From Liolophura sinensis (Eukaryota; Mollusca; Polyplacophora; Chitonida; Chitonidae), in the NCBI RefSeq assembly GCF_032854445.1, contig NC_088300.1, forward strand, positions 37,974,458 through 38,038,457: a DNA stretch of 64,000 nucleotides, written 5' to 3'. Of this stretch, positions 56,701-63,449 are shown one piece after another. The position numbers and the translations under genes are program-made. The notes beneath the pieces were generated by a model, which had not been told where the DNA came from, did not search any database, and saw only the letters and a program-made list of their open reading frames with translations. Each line of letters begins with the position of its first letter. Within the stretch, counting starts at the first letter, position 1.

Positions 56701-59084
56701 GTGCTTGATACTATTGTGTAAATGGCTTATATAGAAATTTTGATGAGAATTTCTGGGTGATGGTTGTCATAGTACTGAGGACCAGATCAGTTCAGTCCAC
56801 TCACCCTTGTACTGGAAGTTTGCTGTATCTGTCAGTCTGAAGTCAGCGACCTGCAGGCGCCTCAGTGAAATATTCTTGAGAATAGCATTAAAGGAACAGA
56901 CAACACTAGACCAAATGCCTATGTGTTGATAAAATATCCCACAAAAAGTTTAAAAAGCATATCTTTTTATATTTTGTCATGTCGTTCAGCTGAGATATCA
57001 CGGTTCAAGGTAATGAAAATTGCACACTTGAGAAAATTGAATGCACTGCCATGTTATTAGTTATCAAACAAATGCAGGTGGCCATTAAGATGTGTTTCTA
57101 CCCTCTTCTGAAATATAAATTATATTATTTGTTGTATTTTCTTTCTCCGGTGAAATAAGAAAATAAATGCATAACCGGTCTGGGTTCAGTTCCGCTAACA
57201 TTAAGTGCATCGAGTATCCTACAGGATGGGGGCAGGTAGAGGATTGAAGGCTTGACCTCTGAACTTTCTTCACCCATGAATCTGACGACATTCATTAAGT
57301 TGAAAGATTCTTGGGTGCAGCATGAAACACACTGATCAAAAAAATAAATGAAATGAAAGGAAATTATTAAAATTTTGACTGATTTTAGCTTCAAGTGATG
57401 AACTCTTAAAAATCTTGCCATTATAACAGGGAGGACGGTCAGGAGGAGGTGATGCTGCCAAGAAAGCCAAACTGGAGGAAGCGCAGAACTTAGATTTGAA
57501 GAAGGAGGCTCAAGAAGGGAGGGTAAGTTGGCTAATTGGCTGACTGGTAGAATATCAGCTAGGTAACTGTGGCTCATTGTGGCTAAGGATCAAGCCCTAT
57601 CTGGAAGTAAAAGAACAATATATCCATGTTGACAGATTAACAATTCTCTACTCAAAGTCCATTTGATTACATGTGTGAGATGCTAGTCATTTGGGTGGTT
57701 AAGGTGCTTGTCTTTCATTCTCAAAGACACACTAGGTGCAGGTTCAAATCCACCCGTATGTATTTTATGCTGTTACTATTTGTGGGGCTTTGATATAAAG
57801 AAGCAGTCAACAACGCTTGTCTGTCATTTGTGTAGTCTAATGGCTGTTAAAGACCTCTTGTCTTCTACCAATTTGGATGTGCATGTGTGTACACCATAAC
57901 CTCAGTAGGCCTAATTAGAGGCTCACGCATGTTAATTCATTTGGATTATTGGGAGTCCAATGATTTTGTGTGCCACCTACAGCCTGGACCGTTTTACTGA
58001 GTGATCTGGAATTCTGCAGCTAAACTCCCATATACATGAAGTTGTGCACCATGGAGACTGTGTTTTTCTAGGTCATGTGGTTTGGCAGCCATATTGGATG
58101 TTATATGAAAATGTTTAAACATCTTCTTCTCAAGAATCAACCAGCGGATTGTTCTGAAATTTGATCTCGGGTAGACAGTTCTGAGATACATAAAGTTTGG
58201 AAAAAATCATTGCCTTGTGCTAGAAATTGTGAAAGCTCACCATTGGTTAAATTTGTAATGTCACAACTAGTTTTTGAATTTAGATTTTTTTTTTGCACTC
58301 TGGTGTATTTCGACTTTTTTTTTTTGGTTATCTTTGTAACTGTTTTAAGATATATTCAAGAAATTTATTTAGTTACATAATTTATAGGGACTGTAACTCT
58401 AGAAGTATGGTAGCTAGAAATCTGAAACTTGCACCAAATTATAGCCCAAGACATGGCCTTTCTGTGGCAACGGATTTGAGCTAAGATTAACAGTTTCCTT
58501 GTGAGAAGCGTTTAAATGATGCCGTTTCTTTCAAAATGCATTCAGGTCTCATTGCTTTAATATTGAATAAGATGGTATCTTAGCATTTATATGATCTGTT
58601 GACTCGAGCGTTTATACTGCACCATCCATGATTTCGCAAAGCTGCCGCCTCTTTAATAGCGTACGAGACCTACAACAGTGATCAACATATTTAGGGAGGA
58701 CGGTCAGGAGGTTTGCATTTCTAGTTTGTTTATTTATTTTATTGGTGTTTTAAGCTGTACTCAAGAATATTTCACTTATACGATGGTGGCCAGCATTATG
58801 GTGGGAGGAAACAGGAAAGTTGCCAAATGTGGGTGGTTTACTCCTGGCACTTTGATTTTATCCACCCATAGAACTGGCCTCCATTACACATGCGAAAAAT
58901 TCTTGAGTATGGTAGTAAGTACCAAGCAAATAAATATATCAAAAAGAATAACATACTTGTGTTGCAGCTGGGAAAATTGACCGTGCCTGTTCTGAGGGAA
59001 TTCATCAAACGAGAGAAGATTCAGGCCAGTGGCACGAGGAAGGCAGATCTCATAGATGCCATAAATGACCACTTTGGTGTTTGA
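32725..59084 (+). CDS. XRCC6: Ku70, DNA end-binding subunit of the Ku heterodimer (complete, 19 coding exons)
   Basis: Ku70 pairs with Ku80 (XRCC5) to form a ring that threads onto broken DNA ends and recruits DNA-PKcs and ligase IV for non-homologous end joining. Nineteen plus-strand exons join in frame to 602 residues, against 609 in human: 32725-32799, 34616-34723, 35307-35381, 36821-36862, 38618-38672, 38997-39090, 39334-39412, 41108-41215, 42352-42428, 44220-44303, 44636-44732, 45504-45618, 46316-46404, 48920-49048, 50388-50499, 55706-55867, 56338-56435, 57430-57522 and 58968-59084. The order is an acidic N terminus (1-25), a vWA-like domain (about 28-240), the beta-barrel ring core (about 250-450), the C-terminal arm (about 450-530), a Lys-rich linker (533-564) and a SAP domain (565-602). 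Exons 14 and 15 occur twice around an N gap, but the second pair is best read as an assembly artefact. An acceptor 16 bp before the ATG shows that a non-coding first exon lies upstream. Confidence 0.96.
33455..33905. repeat. Degenerate 20-bp tandem repeat in XRCC6 intron 1
   Basis: About 20 irregular units of GGATACAGCTGTTCTGTGCT, with an occasional GTAAACTGACCT spacer giving a looser period of about 60 bp. Confidence 0.88.
34303..34573 (-). mobile_element. SINE family 1, full length
   Basis: Complete copy flanked by TGGCTGATTT (34293-34302 and 34574-34583), ending 42 bp upstream of XRCC6 coding exon 2. Its right duplication leads directly into the pyrimidine tract. Confidence 0.92.
34616..34723 (+). 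CDS. XRCC6: XRCC6 coding exon 2
   Basis: 36 codons, acceptor TTGCGTTTTCAG, donor AAG|GTAAGTGC. Encodes [16 protein letters not shown], the first strand and loop of the vWA-like fold, then an acidic segment. Confidence 0.96.
35025..35220. repeat. Dispersed repeat, copy 1
   Basis: Shares AATCAATAGAACTCCCAGAA, TTAGTCAAGG and AGGTCATTTA-type blocks in the same order as 42060-42240. Unclassified interspersed repeat. Confidence 0.6.
35307..35381 (+). CDS. XRCC6: XRCC6 coding exon 3
   Basis: 25 codons, acceptor TATTTGTTTTAG, donor ACA|GTAAGTGA. Encodes [18 protein letters not shown], a conserved strand of the vWA domain. Confidence 0.95.
35620..35950 (+). mobile_element. Possible tRNA-derived SINE (second head type)
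   Basis: The head GGCGGAGTGGCTAAAACGAT with a B-box-like GGTGCAATCCTGG is followed by a 300-bp body and an AATGAATAAATAA tail. A short ACTGAAC flank occurs on both sides. Confidence 0.5.
36196..36358 (-). mobile_element. SINE family 1, 5'-truncated
   Basis: Tail and body only, flanked by CAGCATGACATT on both sides, so truncation happened at insertion. Confidence 0.9.
36821..36862 (+). CDS. XRCC6: XRCC6 coding exon 4 (42 bp)
   Basis: 14 codons, [14 protein letters not shown], between TTCATTTTTCAG and CAG|GTAAGAAT. Matches the NFKNIYVLQ block of human Ku70. Confidence 0.93.
37363..37636 (-). mobile_element. SINE family 1, full length
   Basis: Complete copy in XRCC6 intron 4 with a short duplication GCTACAT. 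Confidence 0.9.
37875..38062. repeat. Dispersed repeat B, copy 1
   Basis: Aligns in the same orientation with 60712-60893: CTCACATGGTTAG, ACATCTTTACTTT, TTTGCTTTCAGCACT, GAATTAGGGTA. Unclassified. Confidence 0.65.
38618..38672 (+). CDS. XRCC6: XRCC6 coding exon 5
   Basis: 55 bp, acceptor TATGATTTTCAG, donor GAAG|GTGAATTT. Encodes [18 protein letters not shown]; phase 1 at the 3' end. Confidence 0.94.
38997..39090 (+). CDS. XRCC6: XRCC6 coding exon 6
   Basis: 94 bp, acceptor TTGATATTTCAG, donor AAAAG|GTATAAGA. Encodes [20 protein letters not shown], then MFSK, as in the SLSE-LW-CANLFS block of the family. Confidence 0.94.
39334..39412 (+). CDS. XRCC6: XRCC6 coding exon 7
   Basis: 79 bp, acceptor TTGGGATTTTCAG, donor CAG|GTATGAAT. 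Encodes [20 protein letters not shown]; the RIMLFTNEDNPH-like motif is a family hallmark. Confidence 0.96.
39943..40272. repeat. 44-bp minisatellite in XRCC6 intron 7
   Basis: About 7.5 units of ATTCTGCCTGCTGTTAGACA, GAATTATAACCACCTTACAC and ATTA. Confidence 0.93.
40644..40929 (+). mobile_element. tRNA-derived SINE, family 3
   Basis: The tRNA-like head GGCCCGGATAGCACAGTTGG, with GGGATCCAATCTGG in the B-box place, is followed by an unrelated body and a CACTTACTCATTCACTCAA end. Flanked by TCAGCATCA on both sides. Confidence 0.75.
41108..41215 (+). CDS. XRCC6: XRCC6 coding exon 8
   Basis: 36 codons, acceptor GAACTGATTTCAG, donor AAG|GTTTGCAG. Encodes [20 protein letters not shown], then [13 protein letters not shown]. 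Confidence 0.95.
41425..41658 (-). mobile_element. SINE family 1, nearly full length
   Basis: Flanked by TTATTACTTAAT on both sides; a deletion in the body removes the CGCAGGTTGCTGGC part. XRCC6 intron 8. Confidence 0.92.
42060..42240. repeat. Dispersed repeat, copy 2
   Basis: Partner of 35025-35220, in the same orientation, in XRCC6 intron 8. Confidence 0.6.
42352..42428 (+). CDS. XRCC6: XRCC6 coding exon 9
   Basis: 77 bp, acceptor GTTGTTATTGCAG, donor CCAG|GTAACCAG. Encodes [20 protein letters not shown], then EELMT, the end of the vWA domain. Confidence 0.93.
42511..42858 (+). mobile_element. tRNA-derived SINE, family 2
   Basis: The head CTCTGGCCTAATGGTTAGAG has a B box GGATCAAACCCGGG. 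A 230-bp body and the tail GACATTAAACACCATACATA, with a CATA microsatellite, follow. Flanked by CAAATGAGCT on both sides. Confidence 0.85.
43278..43430 (+). mobile_element. SINE family 1, 5'-truncated
   Basis: Body and tail flanked by ATATGTACCTTT on both sides. Confidence 0.92.
43431..44219. other. XRCC6 intron 9, right part
   Basis: No exon, SINE or array recognised. Confidence 0.4.
44220..44303 (+). CDS. XRCC6: XRCC6 coding exon 10
   Basis: 84 bp, acceptor TGTTCTTCCCAG, donor GAGT|GTAAGTGA. Encodes [20 protein letters not shown], then EGLDFSVGV, entering the beta-barrel DNA-binding core. Confidence 0.94.
44636..44732 (+). CDS. XRCC6: XRCC6 coding exon 11, seed of a 40-bp minisatellite
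   Basis: 97 bp, acceptor TTTTTATTTCAG, donor CTCAAG|GTGAGCCC. Encodes [20 protein letters not shown], then KSYLK. Its last 22 bases, its donor and 18 intron bases form the unit repeated 16 more times directly downstream. The next exon joins in phase 0, so the first GTGAGCCC is taken as the functional donor. Confidence 0.93.
44711..45390 (+). repeat. 40-bp minisatellite derived from the XRCC6 exon 11 donor
   Basis: Seventeen units at an exact 40-bp period, the first being the exon 11 end itself (44711-44732) with its donor. The unit is ACATAGCAAATCTTACCTCA, AG|GTGAGCCCTTAGCAAACC. Variants CAGAGTGAGCTC, CAGGGTGAGCTC and AAGATGAGCCT recur with a seven-unit (280-bp) period. Unit 8 (44991 onward) repeats the exon-end and donor bases without change over about 50 bp. 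Any downstream donor would add GTG AGC CCT TAG, an immediate stop. Confidence 0.96.
45504..45618 (+). CDS. XRCC6: XRCC6 coding exon 12
   Basis: 115 bp, acceptor AACCATTGCAG, donor CCTG|GTGAGAGA. Encodes [20 protein letters not shown], then IKRFDDP. The Y-G-RQI and KRFDDPG motifs belong to the Ku core. Confidence 0.96.
46316..46404 (+). CDS. XRCC6: XRCC6 coding exon 13
   Basis: 89 bp, acceptor TTGACTGGCCAG, donor TCT|GTGAGTAC. Encodes [20 protein letters not shown], then AQFLYPDES, strongly conserved. Confidence 0.96.
46691..46921 (+). mobile_element. SINE family 1, plus orientation
   Basis: Head GGGGACTCTGTGGCCCAGTA, B box GAATTCAAGTCC, body and AATAAATAAATAA tail. XRCC6 intron 13. Confidence 0.88.
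47110..48682. repeat. 46-bp minisatellite in XRCC6 intron 13 (copy A)
   Basis: About 34 units around GGGAATGAGGTATGACAGCA, TAGCCGTAGACAAACTAGGA and GGTGCGA. Left-hand units have GAGATATGAC and right-hand ones GAGGTATGAC, so there is an internal gradient; the latter contain a donor-like GAG|GTATGA. Confidence 0.93.
48920..49048 (+). CDS. XRCC6: XRCC6 coding exon 14 (copy A)
   Basis: 43 codons, acceptor TCTTTTCTGCAG, donor CCCCAG|GTATGTCA. Encodes [20 protein letters not shown], then [19 protein letters not shown]. In phase with exons 13 and 15. Confidence 0.95.
49065..49325. repeat. 22-bp minisatellite just after the XRCC6 exon 14 donor (copy A)
   Basis: About 12 units of GTAGGATCTGGGTATGATGG and GC, beginning about 20 bp after the donor CCAG|GTATGTCA. 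Each unit carries CTGG|GTATGA, donor-like. Confidence 0.92.
49335..49497. repeat. 21-bp minisatellite (copy A)
   Basis: About eight units of CCAGTGAACACGAGTGCCCG plus G. The seven-codon period opens ORFs on both strands. Confidence 0.93.
49850..50387. repeat. Degenerate ~60-bp repeats running into the XRCC6 exon 15 acceptor (copy A)
   Basis: About eight decayed units of GTCTGATATGACTACAGTAT, AACCAGATGTCACAAAATG and TACTGTTACTCTATAAT. The true acceptor GTCTGATGTGCTTACCAG resembles the last, shortened unit. Confidence 0.75.
50388..50499 (+). CDS. XRCC6: XRCC6 coding exon 15 (copy A)
   Basis: 112 bp, acceptor GTGCTTACCAG, donor AGAG|GTAAATAG. Encodes [20 protein letters not shown], then IPVEDTPR. 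The [15 protein letters not shown] core motif is very strong for Ku70. Confidence 0.95.
50648..50911 (-). mobile_element. SINE family 1 in XRCC6 intron 15 (copy A)
   Basis: Full-length minus-strand copy; the same insertion is seen at 54590-54841. Confidence 0.9.
51426..51625. other. Assembly gap (200 N)
   Basis: Exactly 200 unknown bases, a placeholder length. The sequence left of the gap equals that ending at 55359. The sequence right of it equals that starting at about 47316. Confidence 0.99.
51626..52495. repeat. 46-bp minisatellite (copy B)
   Basis: Same array as 47316-48682 but shorter, with fewer GAGGTATGAC units. Confidence 0.93.
52733..52861 (+). CDS. XRCC6: XRCC6 coding exon 14, second copy (copy B, probable assembly duplicate)
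   Basis: Encodes the same 43 residues as 48920-49048; the difference I saw is a synonymous TGC/TGT. Splicing exon 15 copy A (ends in phase 1) onto this phase-0 exon would break the frame, so both copies cannot be used in one transcript. Most likely it is the same locus assembled twice across the 200-N gap. Confidence 0.6.
52875..53245. repeat. 22-bp minisatellite (copy B)
   Basis: Same array as 49065-49325, longer by several units, with GTAGGATCTGCGTTTGATGG variants duplicated. Confidence 0.92.
53256..53440. repeat. 21-bp minisatellite (copy B)
   Basis: Same array as 49335-49497, one unit longer. Confidence 0.93.
53786..54323. repeat. Degenerate ~60-bp repeats before the exon 15 acceptor (copy B)
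   Basis: Counterpart of 49850-50387 with scattered substitutions and a small deletion near 54200. Confidence 0.75.
54324..54435 (+). CDS. XRCC6: XRCC6 coding exon 15, second copy (copy B, probable assembly duplicate)
   Basis: I saw no difference from 50388-50499 across the 112 bp, including splice sites. It joins in phase with exon 16 at 55706, as copy A does. Confidence 0.6.
54590..54841 (-). mobile_element. SINE family 1 (copy B)
   Basis: Counterpart of 50648-50911 at the equivalent position. Confidence 0.9.
55706..55867 (+). CDS. XRCC6: XRCC6 coding exon 16
   Basis: 162 bp, acceptor TTTTCTCTCCAG, donor ACAG|GTCAGTGA. Encodes [20 protein letters not shown], then RNIEALALD, the C-terminal arm that wraps Ku80. 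Confidence 0.96.
56338..56435 (+). CDS. XRCC6: XRCC6 coding exon 17
   Basis: 98 bp, acceptor CTTGGCTACAG, donor CGG|GTATGGAA. Encodes [20 protein letters not shown] and DGYVPGAKR, matching the region before the nuclear-localisation linker. Confidence 0.93.
56523..56676 (-). mobile_element. SINE family 1, 5'-truncated
   Basis: Flanked by TTTTATATTTGAT on both sides (56510-56522 and 56677-56689). XRCC6 intron 17. Confidence 0.92.
56690..57429. other. XRCC6 intron 17, right part
   Basis: No exon recognised. Weak SINE-tail scraps at about 56870 (AGTGAAATATTCTTGAGAAT) and 57305. Confidence 0.4.
57430..57522 (+). CDS. XRCC6: XRCC6 coding exon 18 (basic linker)
   Basis: 31 codons, acceptor GCCATTATAACAG, donor AGG|GTAAGTTG. 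Encodes [20 protein letters not shown], then [11 protein letters not shown], a flexible Lys-rich linker where human Ku70 has its nuclear localisation signal. The first 17 exon bases and the AG recur as an orphan copy at 58693-58711. Confidence 0.88.
57690..57915 (+). mobile_element. Possible tRNA-derived SINE, decayed
   Basis: GTGGTTAAGGTGCTTGTCT (A-box-like) and GGTTCAAATCC (perfect B-box type), followed by a body that matches nothing else here. Confidence 0.45.
58693..58711 (+). repeat. Orphan copy of XRCC6 exon 18 acceptor and first 17 exon bases
   Basis: AGGGAGGACGGTCAGGAGG matches 57428-57446 exactly (AG plus GGAGGACGGTCAGGAGG), 1.26 kb downstream in the next intron. No pyrimidine tract copy precedes it. 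Confidence 0.85.
58727..58935. mobile_element. Two partial SINE family 1 pieces, opposite orientation
   Basis: Bases 58727-58815 are a minus-strand tail and body; 58830-58935 read as a decayed plus-strand tail (TTCTTGAGTATGG, ACCAAGCAAATAAATA). They sit just upstream of the last XRCC6 exon. Confidence 0.65.
58968..59084 (+). CDS. XRCC6: XRCC6 coding exon 19 (SAP domain, stop)
   Basis: 38 codons plus TGA, acceptor CTTGTGTTGCAG. Encodes [20 protein letters not shown], then [18 protein letters not shown]. This is a SAP domain (helix, GxxK/R, helix), the C-terminal DNA-binding module of Ku70. Confidence 0.96.
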   Translation: MGKLTVPVLREFIKREKIQASGTRKADLIDAINDHFGV

Positions 59085-60200
59085 GAAAGAGGATCATCTG
59101 TTCATAGAAAGTGAAAGTAACAAATCAATAGTCATATATTTGTTGTTTTGTTTGTTTGTTTTTTTTTGTGGCATTCTAATTTTTTTTTTTCTTTTTTTGC
59201 AATTCCAGTAGCTTGGCCGATAACTTGTATGTGATTAATGGAATTCACTCCACACATAAAAATGACAGATTGTTATCTTGCGTGTCAACCATCATAATAG
59301 TGTAGTTATGGATCAGTCTTTATTTAGAAGGTGTTTATAAATCAAAATGATTTACACTGGAGGTTTAGAACCCTATTCACGAAAGGCCTTGAAAAGAGCT
59401 TGCTTTATTGTAAATTTGATTTTTATACAAAATTCAAGATTCATTGTCCCTGTGCACATTTGTATGTTTTTTTTGGGGTGGGAGGCGGGGGGGTATTGGT
59501 TGAACGTGAATTGAACAGTAGTCACACATAATTTTGACACATTTCCTGTACAGAGAAAACCTTAATTCTCCTCACTCATCCGTCCACACCCCCAGTGAGC
59601 TGTCGCCGATTCAGTTTTCCAGTGCAATTATGAGTCCTTCATAGCCTTCTGGTGATTATTCTTGAATTCCACTTCTCATTGCTAAGACACCAGGGTAAAA
59701 GTCTTTGTATTGTGTTCTTGTCGTAGATAAACACGGCAGCGTTTTCTTAACATTGCTTCATAAAACATGTATTGCTATGACAAAGAAATGTTTATATGTC
59801 GTGTCATGTCGGTGTATTCATCCATTAGCACGTGCCTTAATGCATTATGCTACTCACATCGTGAACCATTAACATCCTTGTATAGACTGAGTAGATTATA
59901 ACAGTAGTTGTTCATGTTTCTACACACAGATGCTAGAATGTAGATCTTTGAAATATATTGAAACTCTGTTAAAATCTGTTAAAAATTTGACTGCTCAAGA
60001 AATTGATTTCCTGTCAGTATCAGTCACAGATATTTGCTTGTAAGCATGTCTGTGTTTGTGAAATGGTCCACATGAAAGTGCTAAACTTGCGAAAAGAACT
60101 CTAAATTTCACACAGTTCATGGCTATTAAAAATGTTTCAGAAACTTGCAGTGGGTGTAAAGGTACTGGGGTATTACATAAAGGATGGTTATTCCCCATGT
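59085..60200 (+). other. XRCC6 3' UTR and downstream flank
   Basis: No ORF of interest. No AATAAA was found here; an ATTAAA at about 60125 is the nearest plausible poly(A) signal, so the 3' UTR end is unknown. Confidence 0.4.
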
Positions 60201-60396
60201 TCGCTGTGAGTTCAAGTCCAGCTCATGCTGGCTTCCTCTCTGGCAGTACGTGGAAAGGTCTGGCAGCAACCTGCGGATGGTTGTGGGTTTCCCCCGGGCT
60301 CTGCCCGGTTTCCTCCCACCATAATGCTGGCCGCCGTCACGTAAGTGAAATATTCTCGAGTACGGCGTAAAACACCAATCAAATAAATAAATAAAT
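60201..60396 (+). mobile_element. SINE family 1, 5'-truncated inside the tRNA head
   Basis: Starts at CGCTGTGAGTTCAAGTCC and is flanked by ATTCCCCATGT on both sides (60190-60200 and 60397-60407). Confidence 0.93.
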
Positions 60397-60711
60397 ATTC
60401 CCCATGTAATACTCAGAGAAATTTTACAGCACTCGTATTTCCAAATACGAACATACAATCTGGCATTATAAACAGTGCATCAAAGCATCAAATCCTAATC
60501 TGTGGTTGACATTTACCAAGATATTTGCCCACTCACTGTGAAATTTTGCACAGAGCATCTCAGTAATCAAGTCAACACACTGTAGCCAGGGTTACCCTGT
60601 GGATACAGATGTGCTCCAATGAGCATGCACAAAGATTTTGATGCACTGTTTAAGACATGCCTAAATGAGGACCCTATTTCTTCTTATTTTTGGGACACGT
60701 GGTCTGCTCTT

Positions 60712-60893
60712 TTTCGCCAGCATACATGTAATTGCAGAAGGAGTATTTAGTTTATTTTTTCTCACATGGTTAGACTTTCTAATAAACATCGTACTCATAT
60801 CTTTACTTTTCAAAAAAACTGAGGGAAAGATGTAATATTCTGCTTTCAGCACTAGTAATGTCAGTCCGAAAAATCAGAAGAAATAGGGTATTT
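60712..60893. repeat. Dispersed repeat B, copy 2
   Basis: Partner of 37875-38062 in the same orientation. Confidence 0.65.
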
Positions 60894-61189
60894 TGAGTTG
60901 AGTGTAGAAAAAGTAATATGTTGCCAATGTGAAGTTTGAACACTTTTCATATTGGAAGCACCTCTGCTCGCTCTACCCCGATAGTATTAGGTTAGAATTG
61001 AAATATTACTTGTTATTAGACGATAAGATCGTGTAACTGAGACAGATGTAGCTGTTATGGCCGTCTCAGGTGGAACTGAATCGCAAACCTAAGTCTGTTT
61101 CTTGTTAATCATTACACTAGTCAGCTTAACACCTGTCCAGCCTGTAGGCAGGGGAAGAAAGGAAATACATGATCTCTATACGTACTGTA

Positions 61190-62195
61190 TCTGATTGTGG
61201 TAGGTTGCGACTTTCTGTGAAACGGAGGTCAGTTTTGAGGAAATATATTATCAGTATCGAAGCAGCTGGTTCCGGTATCCATGTCATTGCACAGACAGGT
61301 GTAAATCCATCTTTTTGTGAAACCGAGGTCATTTTTGAAAAAACGTATCATCAGCATCGAAGCAGCTGGTTCTGGTATCCATGTTGTTGCAGACAGGTGT
61401 AAATCCATCTTTTTGTGAAACGGAGGTCAGTTTTGAGGAAACATATTAACAGTATCGAAGCATTTAGTTGAGGTATCCATGTTGTTGCAGACAGGTGTAA
61501 ACCCATCTTTTTGTGAAATGGAGGTCAGTTTTGAGGAAACATATTAACAGTATCGAAGCATTTAGTTGAGGTATCCATGTTGTTGCAGACAGGTGTAAAC
61601 CCATCTTTTTGTGAAATGGAGGTCAGTTTTGAGGAAACATATTAACAGTATCGAAGCAGCTGATTCTGGTATCCATGTCATTGCAGACAGGTGTAAATCC
61701 ATCTTTGTGTGAAACCGAGGTCATTTTTGAAAACACGTATTATCAGTATCGAAGCAGCTGGTTCTGGTATCCATGTTGTTGCAGACAGGTGTAAACCCAT
61801 CTTTTTGTGAAACGGAGGTCAGTTTTGAGGAAACATATTAACAGTATCGAAGCAGCTGGTTCTGGTATCCATGTTGTTGCAGACAGGTGTAAATCCATCT
61901 TTTTGTGAAACCGAGGTCAGTTTTGAGGAATCCTATTATCAGTATCGAAGCAGCTGGTTGAGGTATCCATGTTGTTGCAGACAGGTGTAAATCCATCTTT
62001 TTGTGAAACGGAGGTCAGTTTTGAGGAAACGTATTATCAGTATCCAAGCAGCTGGTTCCGATCCATGTTGTTGCAGACAGGTGTAAATCCATCTTTTTGT
62101 GAAACCGAGGTCAGTTTTGAGGAAATGTATTATCAGTATCGAAGCAGCTGGTTCTGGTATCCATGTTGTTGCAGACAGGTGTAAATCCATTTCTA
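61190..62195. repeat. 97-bp tandem array downstream of XRCC6
   Basis: About 10 units of TATCCATGTTGTTGCAGACA, GGTGTAAATCCATCTTTTTG, TGAAACGGAGGTCAGTTTTG and AGTATCGAAGCAGCTGGTTC. Unit-to-unit divergence of a few percent. No gene overlaps it. Confidence 0.94.
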
Positions 62196-62764
62196 AGTGA
62201 CCAGTATGCTCAGAAACAGATTTCTGACTCTGTTATTGTTCTAATTTTCATGCAAGAATCATTAAAATACATGAATAAATTTATAAATACTATGTTTTGT
62301 GTTTTTTTTTACTTGCAAGAAAATACCGTGACCTCACTTGTTGCAGTGTTTACCAAACCTGAAAGCCAATCTGTTTTAGAAAACTTACAGGCATATGCAG
62401 TTTGTTGGAGACTTGAAGGTTTTAGAAAGAAAGACTTTCAGGTTTTCCTGAAAGTGAATGGAACATTTTATCATTATGTTTGTTAAAACACATCTTGTTA
62501 TTTCTGGATGATGAAACATTAAATCTACATGCATAAAAATAATCGTTGAGAATCGCTTGTAAATAGGGTTGGTTTATTTGAAATGGTTCGCCAAAAGGAC
62601 AGAAAGTCACCATTGGTGCATATTTCACTGGCTGATCAGCTCGTCGTTAATCAGCTTGTGTAACAATGAATCAGATACAGGAGATGATGGTTCGATCCTA
62701 CCTGTAGTTCTCTGTGAGCAGATGGAGCTTGTAGCGCTGTTCATGCTGGTGGCCTTTGGTACGA

Positions 62765-62938
62765 CCCGACCCGAGCCTTGCGTGCTGAGTGGTTAGTGTG
62801 CCAGCGCGGCGCAGTATCTCTGACAACCTGCTGATGATCGTGAGTTTCTGCTCGGTTTCATCTTGCCAAAATGCACGCCACCGCCCTATAAGTGAAATGT
62901 TCTTGAGTACGGCGTAAAACAATAATGAAGTAAATAAA
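62765..62938 (+). mobile_element. SINE family 1, internally deleted
   Basis: Decayed head GAGCCTTGCGTGCTGAGTGG joined to the body and tail (TATAAGTGAAATGTTCTTGA, GTACGGCGTAAAAC). Confidence 0.7.
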
Positions 62939-63449
62939 TTAACACCAATAAAGTGAACAAATGCCGGTAAGTCTCATGTCAGTCCATCAGGACTTCCCCT
63001 TTCTTTTGAAGAAAAGCTAGTGGTATTACACTCTTCATCAAATTTTGCTTCAAATGCAACCAATTTCAGTTTACAACAAAATAGAATACATTGCAAACTG
63101 TAAGTATTTGTAGAGGCACTTAAAACTTGAGTTGGAGTCAAATGTCAAATTAATTCCGTGGTTAACCAAGTTTTCAAGCCAAACACAAATTTATCCATCC
63201 ATTAAACTTTCATAGTAGTGTTAAAATTAATATTTCAGGTCCATACTTCAATCATTGTCAATCAGAGGGCACGCTGCAAAATAATGTCAATAAAATTGTC
63301 AAATAAAATTGCAGTGCACTGTCAATTTCTTTTTAAAAAATGTCAAGATTACACAATTTGGAACAATTTAATATAGCAAATAAACTTAATCATAGCACTT
63401 TGAATCATCCAAATCATTCTCACACCCAAACTGAATTGCCAACATTTCT
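62939..63449. other. Intergenic, nothing recognised
   Basis: AT-rich sequence without a supported feature. Confidence 0.4.

Noticed and set aside
3956-62938. tRNA genes at the SINE heads
   Set aside because: A and B boxes are present, but cloverleaf arms are degenerate and each is followed by a SINE body.
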